DNA of 64,000 nt, taken from positions 124,001 through 188,000 of the forward strand of contig NZ_SROX01000012.1 in the NCBI RefSeq assembly GCF_013141915.1, written 5' to 3'. Below the pieces are notes generated by a model that saw only the letters and a program-made list of their open reading frames with translations, ran no database searches and had not been told where the DNA came from. Position numbers and translations under genes: made by a program. Position 1 is the stretch's first letter; each line of letters opens with the position of its first letter. Source of the DNA: Cupriavidus necator. GTDB lineage: Bacteria; Pseudomonadota; Gammaproteobacteria; Burkholderiales; Burkholderiaceae. Shown in pieces: positions 34,888 to 45,986 of this stretch.

Positions 34888-35949
34888 ATGAGTGCCCCTG
34901 AATCCACCGCGGCCGCGCCGCGCCCCTATACCCGGGCAGCCGTCCTGCCCCGGCTGCTGCAAGAACGCATCCTGATCCTCGATGGCGCCATGGGCACCAT
35001 GATCCAGCGCTACAAGCTGTCCGAGGCGGACTACCGCGGCACGCGCTTCACGGAACACAAGGTGGACGTCAAGGGCAACAACGAGCTGCTGGTGCTGACA
35101 CGCCCGCAAGTCATCAGCGAGATCCACGAGCAATACCTGGCCGCCGGCGCCGACCTGATCGAGACCAATACCTTCGGCGCCACGCGCGTGGCGCAGGAAG
35201 ACTACAAGATGGCCGAGCTGGCGTACGAGATGAATGTCGAGGCCGCGCGCCTGGCACGCGCCGCCTGCGACAAGTACAGCACGCCCGACAAGCCGCGCTT
35301 TGTCGCCGGCGCGTTCGGCCCCACGCCCAAGACCGCCAGCATCTCGCCCGACGTGAACGACCCGGGCGCGCGCAACGTGACCTTCGAAGAGCTGCGCGAG
35401 TCCTACTACGAGCAGGGCAAGGCTTTGCTCGAAGGCGGTGCCGACGTGTTCCTGGTCGAGACCATCTTCGACACGCTCAATGCCAAGGCCGCGCTGTTCG
35501 CCATCGACCAGCTGTTCGAGGACACCGGCGAACGCGTGCCGGTGATGATCTCCGGCACCGTCACCGACGCCTCGGGCCGCATCCTGTCCGGCCAGACCGT
35601 CGAGGCGTTCTGGAACAGCCTGCGCCACGCGCGGCCGGTCACGTTCGGGCTGAACTGCGCGCTCGGCGCGACGCTGATGCGCCCGTATATCGCCGAGCTG
35701 GCCAAGATCTGCGATGCCGCGGTGTCGTGCTACCCGAACGCGGGTTTGCCCAACCCGATGAGCGATACGGGCTTCGATGAAACCCCGGAGGTCACCTCGT
35801 CGCTGGTGGAAGAGTTCGCCGCCTCCGGGCTGGTGAACCTGGTAGGCGGCTGCTGCGGCACCACCCCCGAGCACATCGCCGCCATCGCCCAGCGCGTGGC
35901 CGACAAGAAACCCCGCACCTGGCCCGGCCAGTACCGCGACGCCGCCTGA
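34888..35949 (+). CDS. metH: Methionine synthase, homocysteine-binding module (split MetH, part 1)
   Basis: Zinc-dependent homocysteine S-methyltransferase domain of cobalamin-dependent methionine synthase, 353 residues as a separate protein. It begins RILILDGAMGTMIQRYK, has GAFGPTPKTASISPDV, and zinc Cys residues in FGLNCALGA and GGCCGTTPEHI. In E. coli this is the N-terminal quarter of one 1227-residue chain. The stop is followed 19 bp later by part 2. The separation is clean, with its own start and stop, not a frameshift. Confidence 0.95.
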   Translation: MSAPESTAAAPRPYTRAAVLPRLLQERILILDGAMGTMIQRYKLSEADYRGTRFTEHKVDVKGNNELLVLTRPQVISEIHEQYLAAGADLIETNTFGATRVAQEDYKMAELAYEMNVEAARLARAACDKYSTPDKPRFVAGAFGPTPKTASISPDVNDPGARNVTFEELRESYYEQGKALLEGGADVFLVETIFDTLNAKAALFAIDQLFEDTGERVPVMISGTVTDASGRILSGQTVEAFWNSLRHARPVTFGLNCALGATLMRPYIAELAKICDAAVSCYPNAGLPNPMSDTGFDETPEVTSSLVEEFAASGLVNLVGGCCGTTPEHIAAIAQRVADKKPRTWPGQYRDAA

Positions 35950-35968
35950 GCCCGAGAGCCCCCAGAAC

Positions 35969-38716
<2,748 letters not shown>

Positions 38717-38840
38717 CCGGGTGCGACGCCAGCGCGGCAGCGGCGGTGGCGGCGCCCCGCTGCCAGCCCGTTGATGCGTCAGGGAAAAGCGTCGCGCACG
38801 GCCCGCACGCCGCGGCTCAAGCGGCGAGGGCGGCGCCTCA

Positions 38841-38899
38841 CAACTCCTTACAGAGCCTTTCAACTGCTCACAGACCGGCGCAGTGCGGCTCCCTAGACT
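38841..38899 (+). promoter_or_regulatory. Direct-repeat operator and promoter of the Ala-rich exported protein
   Basis: CAACTCCTTACAGA (38841-38854) and CAACTGCTCACAGA (38861-38874) match at 12 of 14 positions with a 20-bp period, i.e. two helical turns. A TAGACT box (38894-38899) begins 19 bp after the second copy, so the second repeat would overlap the -35 region. Such spacing is typical of two-component response-regulator sites. Confidence 0.5.
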
Positions 38900-38979
38900 G
38901 AGGGCTCGATACACGCAAACACCAGCGTGATCACCGCGGCGAATGTTTCGCCGTGGGGCATCCTGAAAGGAGTCTGTCC

Positions 38980-39441
38980 ATGAAGAAACTGCTGCTCTCC
39001 CTGTCCGTCGTGTCGATCGCCGCCGCTTCCTCGCTGGCCATGGCCCAGGGCACCGGCGTTGGCGTTGGCACCAAAGCCGATGTTGGTGCCTCGGTGACCA
39101 CGCCTTCGCCCGCTGCGGCGGCGCAGGGTGGCCTGAATGCCGTCGGCAGCGCCACGACAGGTGCCGCGGGCGCGGCCGAGAAGGGCCTGTCGACCGCCGG
39201 CGCGGCGACCGACAAGGGCCTGTCGGCAGCGGGCACGGCGGCTGACAAGGGCCTGTCGACCGCAGGCGCGGCAGTCGACAAGGGCGCCGGCACTGCCGCC
39301 GACGCCACCGGCTCGGCCAAGGCAGACGCCGGCACCAAGGCCAAGCACGGCAAGCACGCCGCCAAGTCGACCAAGAAATCGAAGGCCGACGCCAGCGTGG
39401 ACGTGAGCGCGGGGGCTGAAGCCGGCGCCAAGGCCCAGTAA
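38980..39441 (+). CDS. Repetitive Ala/Gly/Thr-rich exported protein, hypothetical
   Basis: Protein of 153 residues with a standard signal peptide (MKKLLLSLSVVSIAAASSLAMAQ, cleavage after about residue 22). The mature part has four near-tandem repeats of about 12-13 residues built on DKGLSTAGAA (residues about 67-117), then a Lys-rich segment (KAKHGKHAAKSTKKSKAD) and an Ala-rich end. No domain recognised; the pattern recalls amphipathic-helix stress proteins. ATG at 38980 follows AAAGGAG. It is flanked by its own promoter-like region and a strong hairpin. Confidence 0.8.
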   Translation: MKKLLLSLSVVSIAAASSLAMAQGTGVGVGTKADVGASVTTPSPAAAAQGGLNAVGSATTGAAGAAEKGLSTAGAATDKGLSAAGTAADKGLSTAGAAVDKGAGTAADATGSAKADAGTKAKHGKHAAKSTKKSKADASVDVSAGAEAGAKAQ

Positions 39442-39537
39442 GCACCGGGCAGTCGCTTGCAGTACTAGCCACAGCCACTGCCGGTGGCGGCCGCGCCGGG
39501 CTCCCTCCAGGGACGTTCATGGGCCTGACGCGCCGCA

Positions 39538-39575
39538 GCAAAGCGGGACGGATCTGATCCGTCCCGCTTTGCTTT
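39538..39575 (+). terminator. Long terminator hairpin after the Ala-rich gene
   Basis: Perfect 17-bp stem (GCAAAGCGGGACGGATC and its complement) with a single T between the arms, followed by TTTA. The near-perfect palindrome is much longer than the other terminators here and would work on both strands. Confidence 0.8.
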
Positions 39576-39624
39576 AGCGCGCGGTCACAATCCGCACCGA
39601 AGCGGTCCCGCCGCCACGGCGCAT

Positions 39625-39637
39625 TGTCAGCCTGACA
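39625..39637. promoter_or_regulatory. Perfect dyad TGTCAG-C-CTGACA
   Basis: A 13-bp perfect inverted repeat 28 bp upstream of the TACAAT box and about 115 bp before the response-regulator gene. Candidate operator for that gene. Confidence 0.4.
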
Positions 39638-39750
39638 CCGACAGCCCGCGCCCGCGCCCGGCACTACAATGACAACATCGCAAGCGGTTCCGCCTGCACC
39701 CGACGTGCACCGGGCCGAAGTGCCGGTCCGTTCAACCCGTGGAGCCCCAC

Positions 39751-40383
39751 ATGATCCGCGTCCTGATCGCCGACGACCACGAGATTGTGCGTGCCGGGCT
39801 GCGTCAGTTTATTTCCGAAGAACCCGATATCCAGGTGACCGGCGAGGCCGGCAGTGGCGATGAAGTCATGGCGCGGTTGCGCGATGCCGACTTCGACGTG
39901 CTGGTGCTGGACATTTCCATGCCGGACCGCAACGGCATCGACGTGCTGAAGCTGATCCGGCAGCGCAAGCCCGATTTGCCGGTACTGATCCTGTCGACGT
40001 ATCCGGAAGACCAGTATGCAATCAACCTGATCCGTGCCGGCGCGTCCGGCTACCTGACCAAGGAAAGCGCGCCGGACGACCTCGTCAAGGCGATCCGCAC
40101 GGTCGCGCAGGGCCGCCGCTACGTGAGCGCAACGGTGGCCGACCTGCTGATCGGCGGGCTCGACAAGCCGACCGAGCAGCCAGTGCACCAGATGCTGTCC
40201 GAGCGCGAATTCCAGATCTTCTGCAAGCTGTCGCGCGGGCAATCGGTGTCGGTGATCGCCGACGAGCTGTTCCTCAGCGTCAAGACCGTCAGCACTTACC
40301 GTTCGCGCATCCTGGAGAAAATGGGCATGAAGACCAACGCCGACCTGACCTATTACGCGATCAAGAACGGCCTGGTGGAATAG
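39751..40383 (+). CDS. NarL/LuxR-type response regulator
   Basis: Two-component regulator of 210 residues. The receiver domain has acidic residues Asp8 and Asp9, phospho-acceptor Asp54 (LVLDISMPD) and Lys104 (YLTKESAP). The C-terminal LuxR helix-turn-helix spans about 145-205 (LSEREFQIFCKLSRGQSV; VSTYRSRILEKMGMKT). ATG at 39751 begins the first beta strand. A receiver-only gene follows after 54 bp and a matching kinase gene is convergent just beyond. Confidence 0.94.
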   Translation: MIRVLIADDHEIVRAGLRQFISEEPDIQVTGEAGSGDEVMARLRDADFDVLVLDISMPDRNGIDVLKLIRQRKPDLPVLILSTYPEDQYAINLIRAGASGYLTKESAPDDLVKAIRTVAQGRRYVSATVADLLIGGLDKPTEQPVHQMLSEREFQIFCKLSRGQSVSVIADELFLSVKTVSTYRSRILEKMGMKTNADLTYYAIKNGLVE

Positions 40384-40437
40384 CAGTTCAATCGCGGCCC
40401 GAGCGGGCCGCCCCGGAAGGGACCCGCAATACAAAAT

Positions 40438-40845
40438 ATGTCGGAGCAGGATTCGAACACTTCCTACCGGGCGCTGAACGTGCTGCTGATTGAAGATTCG
40501 GCGGTCCTGCGTGGCATGCTGCTCGAATACCTGAAGGATTTCCCGTTCGTCGAGAACGTTGACTGGGCCGACACCGAAGCCATGGCGTTGCGCCTGCTTG
40601 GCGCCGGCAAGTACGACGTGGCGATCGTCGATCTGCAGCTGCGCCAGGGCAACGGCATCAATGTGCTGCGCGCCATGCAGCGCGACGACAACGGCACGGT
40701 CCGCATCGTCTATACCAACCATGCCCAGCTCGAGATGTACCGGCGCCAGTGCGCCGAGGCGGGCGCCGACTACTTCTTCGACAAATCCCTGGAGCTGGAG
40801 CAGGTGTTCCGCGTGATCGAGGAACACGCCGGGCCCCAGCCATGA
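40438..40845 (+). CDS. Receiver-only response regulator
   Basis: Stand-alone CheY-like receiver of 135 residues with no output domain. Asp20, phospho-acceptor Asp65 (AIVDLQLRQGNG), Thr/Asn in VYTNHA and Lys in FFDKSLE are in place, so it should accept phosphate. In this setting it may be a phosphate sink or an intermediate for the kinase next door. It converges with the kinase, 44 bp apart. Confidence 0.9.
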   Translation: MSEQDSNTSYRALNVLLIEDSAVLRGMLLEYLKDFPFVENVDWADTEAMALRLLGAGKYDVAIVDLQLRQGNGINVLRAMQRDDNGTVRIVYTNHAQLEMYRRQCAEAGADYFFDKSLELEQVFRVIEEHAGPQP

Positions 40846-40889
40846 CGACAGCGCGTCGCTGACGCGTCCGCGCCGATTCCGTGGCCCTG

Positions 40890-42311
40890 TCAGGCGCGTG
40901 CCGGCTCGGGGCTCTCCGGACGCTCCGGGCTCTCCGGCTCTTCCGCCGGCGCCAGCACTGACGCGGTCAGCGGTACCTCGATCCGGACCCGCACCCCGGC
41001 ATCCGGCGACGAATCGATCTGCATGCTGCCGCCGAGCGCGGTGACACGCTGCTCCATCCCCAGCAGGCCGTGGTGGCCGGCGGTGCTGCCGGGGTCGAAG
41101 TCCGGCGGCAAGCCCTTGCCGTCGTCGCGCACGGTCAGCGTCAGCAGCTCACCCTGGCACGCCAGCGACACGTCGACGTGCCTGGCCTCCGAGTACTTGC
41201 TGGCATTGGTCAGCGATTCCTGCACGATCCGGTACAGCGCGATCGCGGCTTCGTCGCGCAGTGCGGGCAGGTCTTCGGGCACGCTGACCTGGGTACCCCA
41301 GTTGTTGCGCGCGCCGACTTCCTCGACCAGCTGGCACACCGCCGCGCGCAGCCCCAGGTTGAGCAGCACGGTGGGGCGCAGGTCTTCGATCAGGCGGCGC
41401 TTGATCTGGATGCCCTGGTCCACGTGCAGCATCACGCGCGTCAGGCGCTCGGCCGCCAGGGGGTGGTCCGCCTGGACCTTGCGCCGCACCCAATGCAGGT
41501 CCAGCTTGATCGCGGTCAGGATCGCGCCCAGTTCGTCATGCAGTTCGCGCGCGAGCCGCGTCTTCTCGTCTTCGGTCACGCGCTGCAGGTGGGCCGCCAG
41601 TGCCGACAGCTGGCGCGTGCGCGCGCGCACCTTGCGGTCCAGCCGCACGCTTTCCTCTTCCAGCTGCGAGCGCACCGCCTCGGCCATCGACAGCCGCTTG
41701 GCGTGGCCGATGCCGACGGCCATCAGCAGGATGATGTTGATGGCGGTGAGCAGGCCGATGCCGTAACGCGACAGCTGCACGTCGTTCTCGGCGCCTTCGA
41801 GCCGGTGCGAGACCGCGCCGGCCTCGCGCGCCTGCAGCTGGTCGAGCCCGCGGCGGGCGTTGTCCATGGTCTGCTTGCCGTAGTCGGTGCGGATCAGGTC
41901 CAGCGCCACTTCCAGGTCACGCTTGCCATACACCAGGGTCAGCGCCATTTCGTTGAGCTTGCTGTTGACCAGCTTGGAGGTGTCGCCGAACTGCTTCAGG
42001 CCCTCCGGGTCATTGGCGTAGCCGGCGCGGATCTGCGCCATCAGTTCGGCAATGCGGGGCAGCGCCTTGTAGTAGGGCTCCAGGTAGCTTTCCTTGCCGG
42101 TCAGCAGGAAGCCGCGCTGGCCGGCCTCCGCATTGACCAGCTCGCCGTTGAGCGCGGCCAGCTCGGTCTGCAGGCGCTGCGAGCGGATCACGTCGGTATA
42201 GCTTTCGCGCAGGCGGATATTGCCGGTTTCCGACGCCACCAGCACTGCCAGGGTCAGCAGGATGCCGCCCGCGAGCAACAGCGTGTGAGGTAGAAATGAC
42301 TGCTTGAACAT
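40890..42311 (-). CDS. CHASE3-domain sensor histidine kinase (NarX/LuxR-type)
   Basis: Membrane kinase of 473 residues. Two helices (about 9-27 and 188-206) bracket a periplasmic or extracytoplasmic CHASE3 domain (NAEAGQRGFLLTGKESYLEPY). The HisKA_3 domain follows with phospho-acceptor His in LARELHDELGAILTAI, then HATPase with VRDDGKGLPP and GLLGMEQRV. The C-terminus is a short ESPERPESPEP repeat. ATG at 42311 begins the first helix; the longer frame upstream lacks homologous content. Probable partner of the two receivers upstream. Confidence 0.92.
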   Translation of the reverse strand: MFKQSFLPHTLLLAGGILLTLAVLVASETGNIRLRESYTDVIRSQRLQTELAALNGELVNAEAGQRGFLLTGKESYLEPYYKALPRIAELMAQIRAGYANDPEGLKQFGDTSKLVNSKLNEMALTLVYGKRDLEVALDLIRTDYGKQTMDNARRGLDQLQAREAGAVSHRLEGAENDVQLSRYGIGLLTAINIILLMAVGIGHAKRLSMAEAVRSQLEEESVRLDRKVRARTRQLSALAAHLQRVTEDEKTRLARELHDELGAILTAIKLDLHWVRRKVQADHPLAAERLTRVMLHVDQGIQIKRRLIEDLRPTVLLNLGLRAAVCQLVEEVGARNNWGTQVSVPEDLPALRDEAAIALYRIVQESLTNASKYSEARHVDVSLACQGELLTLTVRDDGKGLPPDFDPGSTAGHHGLLGMEQRVTALGGSMQIDSSPDAGVRVRIEVPLTASVLAPAEEPESPERPESPEPARA

Positions 42312-42642
42312 GGGGCAATTCCTATCGTGAAGGCGCGCTCGCCCGCCGCGGCGCCAGGGAGCGCCCATGGAATCACATCGACCGCCATGGGTCAACCCGA
42401 AGCCCGGCATCCAGGTCCCTTTAGCGCCTGTACAGCTTCCGGCGCGCGCGCAATGCGCACGCCGGCGTGGCGCCGGACCCGTGTTGTAGGACTCGGCTGA
42501 CAGCGGAATCGGCTGCCTGTCGGTATTGGCACGAAGCGTGGCTTTCTACGATGAGGCTATGAGCTTGCACCCCTTGGCGCAAGCCCTCACATGGGCCCAG
42601 CCAGTGCGCCTGGCCTGGTCCGAAATCTTCGGGAGCCTAGCC
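42312..42642. other. Intergenic stretch of 331 bp between the kinase and the DUF1328 gene
   Basis: No credible gene is visible. It must hold the divergent promoters of the kinase and the DUF1328 gene. A TTGGCACG at 42526-42533 resembles a sigma54 -24 element but the matching -12 GC is one base out of register, so I do not call it. Confidence 0.6.
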
Positions 42643-42810
42643 ATGCTGCAATATGCACTCGTATTTTTCGTCATCGCCCTGATCGCCGCGATCTTCGGCT
42701 TCGGCGGGATTGCCGCCGGTGCCGTCGAAATCGCCAAGATCCTGTTCTTCATCTTCCTGGTCGTGGCGCTGGTCGCCGCGGTGATGGGCCTCGTCCGCAG
42801 GGGCCGATGA
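42643..42810 (+). CDS. DUF1328 small membrane protein
   Basis: Protein of 55 residues with two hydrophobic helices separated by FGFGGIAAGAVEIAK, the usual YtjA/DUF1328 form. Role unknown; the family is often induced by stress. ATG at 42643 follows GGGAG at 42631-42635. A DUF883 gene follows 52 bp later, a common stress-gene pairing. Confidence 0.88.
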   Translation: MLQYALVFFVIALIAAIFGFGGIAAGAVEIAKILFFIFLVVALVAAVMGLVRRGR

Positions 42811-42862
42811 ATCCGGCGCACGCCGACTTCACCCCCTCGCCGACCGAACCTGAGGAGACCGT

Positions 42863-43291
42863 ATGCTGACGCAGAACCCCAAAGTCCGGAAGGAACTGAA
42901 CCACCTGTCCGACAGTGCCGACAGTGCGATTCGCCATATCAAGCACGCTGCGCGCGATACGCGCGAGGCAGCGGCGCCGGTCTCGAGCGAAGTCAAGTCG
43001 CTGATTTCGCAACTCGAGCACACCATCCAGGTGCTGGCACGGGAGGGCTCTGCCGAGAGCCTGCAAGCCGGCCAGCGCTTGCGTGAACGCGCCAGCGACA
43101 TGGCGCATCGCCTGCGCGCCCAGACCACTGACGGCATGATGCGCGCGCGCGAGCGTGTGGATGGTGCGGTGGTGCAGGCCCAGCACCGCGTGGCCGAGTC
43201 CCCGTTGAAGGCGGTGGCGCTGGCCGCGGCGGTCGGCGCGGTGATCGGGCTGCTGCTGGCTAGTGGCCGGCACCATGCCGATGAGGAATAG
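42863..43291 (+). CDS. DUF883 family protein (ElaB/YqjD-like)
   Basis: Protein of 142 residues, mostly amphipathic helix, ending in a glycine-rich membrane anchor (VALAAAVGAVIGLLLASG, about residues 118-135). E. coli YqjD and ElaB of this family associate with ribosomes at the membrane in stationary phase; whether this one does is unknown. Preceded by GAGGAG. A bulged-stem terminator follows. Confidence 0.88.
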   Translation: MLTQNPKVRKELNHLSDSADSAIRHIKHAARDTREAAAPVSSEVKSLISQLEHTIQVLAREGSAESLQAGQRLRERASDMAHRLRAQTTDGMMRARERVDGAVVQAQHRVAESPLKAVALAAAVGAVIGLLLASGRHHADEE

Positions 43292-43385
43292 CCGCTCGGG
43301 CTAGAACCCCAGCCCTGCTGCGCACCGCCTGGTTGGCCAGGCGGCTGCGCCAGAATTCCCCCCTTTCCGGAACCCTCGTCCGGAA

Positions 43386-43419
43386 GCCCGGCCCCAATTG
43401 GGGTGCCGGGTGTTTTTTT
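43386..43419 (+). terminator. Rho-independent terminator after the DUF883 gene
   Basis: GCCCGGCCCCAATTGGGG-T-GCCGGG forms a stem with one bulged base, followed by TGTTTTTTTA. It also faces the convergent DUF1840 gene. Confidence 0.85.
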
Positions 43420-43471
43420 ATCCGCCAGCGCTCGACCGGCGCCGCCTCGCGCGGCGCCCGGCCGGGACGGC

Positions 43472-43795
43472 TCAGACCCCCCACAGCACATTGGCCCCTT
43501 CGCGCTGCGAAGCGCGCAGCATGTCGAGGAACGGATAGGCCCGCTGGCCCAGATGCAGCGGTTCTTCCTCTTGCTCGTCGGCGTCGGGGCGGGCCTCGAC
43601 GGCGGCGTCGGCCGGATGCGCGCGGCGCGCATCGGCCACGGCCGCTTCGAGCCTGTGGATCGCGTGCGGCAGTTCTTCGACGGTGATCACCCCCCGTTCC
43701 CCGAGATGCTTGCCGATGATGCCCAGCAGCGTCACGGCCAGATCCTTCATCATGATCAGGTCCTGCGCGGCGTGGGATTTGAAGGTGATCAGCAT
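43472..43795 (-). CDS. DUF1840 domain-containing protein
   Basis: Cytoplasmic protein of 107 residues (MLITFKSHAAQDLIMMKDLA at the start), acidic and helical, matching the DUF1840 family of unknown role. The ATG at 43795 follows AAAGGA; the longer upstream frame is low-complexity and lacks the family start. Divergent from argS. Confidence 0.87.
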   Translation of the reverse strand: MLITFKSHAAQDLIMMKDLAVTLLGIIGKHLGERGVITVEELPHAIHRLEAAVADARRAHPADAAVEARPDADEQEEEPLHLGQRAYPFLDMLRASQREGANVLWGV

Positions 43796-43935
43796 GATGG
43801 TTTTTCCTTTCACGGAGATGCGGTGGGCGGCGTCCCCGGGGCGGGATGCCGCGCCGGTGCGGGCACGGTGTGGGGCGGCCGCCGGACCGGATTGTGGTCC
43901 GTGGCCGTCCTTGGGCATGATGTCAGCATAGCACC

Positions 43936-43944
43936 TGATAAAAT
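43936..43944 (+). promoter_or_regulatory. argS: Extended -10 promoter element before argS
   Basis: TG-A-TAAAAT inside CACCTGATAAAATTGCGC, almost identical to the element before metH. About 130 bp before the argS ATG. Confidence 0.5.
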
Positions 43945-44074
43945 TGCGCGTTCCCGATTCCCATGCCTGTCACGCGGCGCGGCGTTGATCCGCCGTCACT
44001 TGCCGTAGTCCAGGCACCCGGCGCGGCCCGCAGGGACCGCGCCTGAATACCAGCCCACAGGGCTTCCGACATCC

Positions 44075-45862
44075 ATGCTGCCTGTTCAGACCTCCAATCT
44101 TGCCGCCGCGTTCACCGATGCCGTGCGCGCACTCGCCCCGGCCGATGCCGCCTTGCCCGCCGTCACCTTCGAGCGGCCCAAGGCGGCCGCCCATGGCGAC
44201 CTGGCCTGCAATGTCGCCATGCAGGTCGCGCGCGCGCTCAAGAGCAATCCGCGCGAGCTGGCGCAGCGCATTGTCGCCGCGGTTAAGGCCGATGCGCGCG
44301 CGCAAGGCCTGGTCGCGGCCATGGAGATCGCCGGCCCCGGCTTCATCAACCTGCGCCTGACCCCGGCCGCCAAGGCCGACGTGCTGCGCGCGGTGCTGGC
44401 CGAGGGCGACCACTACGGCGCGCGCGAGCGCGGCGTGCACGGCCAGGTGCTGGTCGAATTCGTCTCGGCCAACCCGACCGGTCCGCTGCACGTCGGCCAC
44501 GGCCGCCAGGCGGCGCTGGGCGACGCGCTCGCCAACCTGCTGTCGTGGCAGGGCTGGCACGTGCACCGCGAGTTCTACTACAACGACGCCGGCGTGCAGA
44601 TCCAGACCCTGGCGCTGTCGGTGCAGGCGCGCGCGCGCGGCCTGAAGCCGGGCGATGCCAGCTGGCCCGAGGCCGCCTACAACGGCGACTACATCGCCGA
44701 TATCGCCGCCGACTTCCTCGCCGGCAAGACCGTCAGCGCTTCGGACGGCGAGCCGGTAACCGCGTCGGGCAACGTCGAAGACATCGACTCGATCCGCAAG
44801 TTTGCCGTGACCTACCTGCGCAACGAGCAGGACATCGACCTGCAGGCCTTCGGCGTCAAGTTCGACCGCTATTACCTGGAGTCGTCGCTGTACAGCGACG
44901 GCCGCGTCGACGCCGCGGTGCAGTCGCTGATCGGGAAGGGCAAGACCTACGAGAGCGAGGGCGCGCTGTGGCTGCGCACCACCGACGACGGCGACGACAA
45001 GGACCGCGTGATGAAGAAGAGCGACGGCACCTATACGTACTTCGTGCCGGACGTGGCCTACCACACCACCAAGTGGGAGCGCGGCTTCACCAAGGTCATC
45101 AACGTGCAGGGCAGCGACCACCACGGCACCATCGCGCGCGTGCGCGCCGGCCTGCAGGGCCTGGACATGGGCATCCCGCAGGGCTACCCCGACTACGTGC
45201 TGCACAAGATGGTGACCGTGATGAAGAACGGCGAGGAGGTCAAGATCTCCAAGCGCGCCGGCTCCTACGTTACCGTGCGCGACCTGATCGAATGGTCCAA
45301 CGGCGGCGATGAAACCATCCGCGGCTGCCTGGACGCCGGCGTGGCCGACTGGCCCGCGCACTTCACCCGCGGCCGCGATGCGGTGCGCTTCTTCCTGCTG
45401 TCGCGCAAGGCCGATACCGAATTCGTGTTCGACGTCGACCTTGCACTCAAGCAGAACGACGAGAACCCGGTGTACTACGTCCAGTATGCCCATGCCCGCA
45501 TCTGCTCGATCTTCGAGTCGTGGGGCGGCGCGGACTGGGAAGCCCGGCTGGCCGAGCTGGCCGGCGCCGACCTGTCCGCCGTGACCGGCGCCGAAGCCAG
45601 CGCGCAGGCGCAGGCGCTGGGACGTCGCCTGGCCGAGTTCCCGGACATGCTGTCGGCCGCCGCGGCCGAACTGGCGCCGCACGCGGTGGCGTTCTACCTG
45701 CGCGACCTGGCCGGCGACTTCCACGCCTTCTACAATGCCGACCGCGTGCTGGTCGACGACGAAGCCGTCAAGCGCGCGCGCCTGGCGCTGCTGGCGGCCA
45801 CGCGCCAGGTGCTGCGCAACGGCCTGGCGGTGATCGGGGTGTCCGCCCCGCGTCGCATGTAA
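44075..45862 (+). CDS. argS: Arginyl-tRNA synthetase
   Basis: Class I aminoacyl-tRNA synthetase of 595 residues. An N-terminal Add-1 tRNA-binding domain (about residues 1-85) precedes the catalytic core with HVGHGRQAALGD (HIGH-type motif), KISKRAGSYVT in place of KMSKS and the C-terminal anticodon-binding domain rich in Ala (about 470-595). The start fits the family length. An 18-bp palindrome (45903-45920) without a T-run follows. Confidence 0.97.
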   Translation: MLPVQTSNLAAAFTDAVRALAPADAALPAVTFERPKAAAHGDLACNVAMQVARALKSNPRELAQRIVAAVKADARAQGLVAAMEIAGPGFINLRLTPAAKADVLRAVLAEGDHYGARERGVHGQVLVEFVSANPTGPLHVGHGRQAALGDALANLLSWQGWHVHREFYYNDAGVQIQTLALSVQARARGLKPGDASWPEAAYNGDYIADIAADFLAGKTVSASDGEPVTASGNVEDIDSIRKFAVTYLRNEQDIDLQAFGVKFDRYYLESSLYSDGRVDAAVQSLIGKGKTYESEGALWLRTTDDGDDKDRVMKKSDGTYTYFVPDVAYHTTKWERGFTKVINVQGSDHHGTIARVRAGLQGLDMGIPQGYPDYVLHKMVTVMKNGEEVKISKRAGSYVTVRDLIEWSNGGDETIRGCLDAGVADWPAHFTRGRDAVRFFLLSRKADTEFVFDVDLALKQNDENPVYYVQYAHARICSIFESWGGADWEARLAELAGADLSAVTGAEASAQAQALGRRLAEFPDMLSAAAAELAPHAVAFYLRDLAGDFHAFYNADRVLVDDEAVKRARLALLAATRQVLRNGLAVIGVSAPRRM

Positions 45863-45956
45863 GCAGGCTGCCGGCGCCCGGTCCGGGCCGCCGGGCGACG
45901 CACGGGGCCAGCTGGCCCCGGGGACGATCCGGTGCGGCCGGCGGCGGCACTGGCTC

Positions 45957-45962
45957 TATAAT
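45957..45962 (+). promoter_or_regulatory. -10 box before the SPOR gene
   Basis: A consensus TATAAT in G+C-rich DNA, 24 bp before the ATG of the SPOR gene. No clear -35 partner. Confidence 0.45.
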
Positions 45963-45986
45963 CCCGGCATCACCGAAGAGGACTTC

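Larger units (their letters stand above)
39442..39750. other. Intergenic stretch of 309 bp with terminator hairpin and dyad
   Basis: Between the Ala-rich gene and the response-regulator gene there is no credible coding sequence. It contains a long hairpin, a short perfect dyad and a TACAAT box (39665-39670) about 80 bp before the regulator start. Confidence 0.6.

Noticed and set aside
42526..42541. Sigma54-like TTGGCACG before the DUF1328 gene
   Set aside because: The -12 GC is one base out of register with the -24 GG, so the spacing is wrong for sigma54.
45903..45920. 18-bp palindrome after argS as a terminator
   Set aside because: Perfect inverted repeat but no T-run and no loop; could be a chance GC palindrome.
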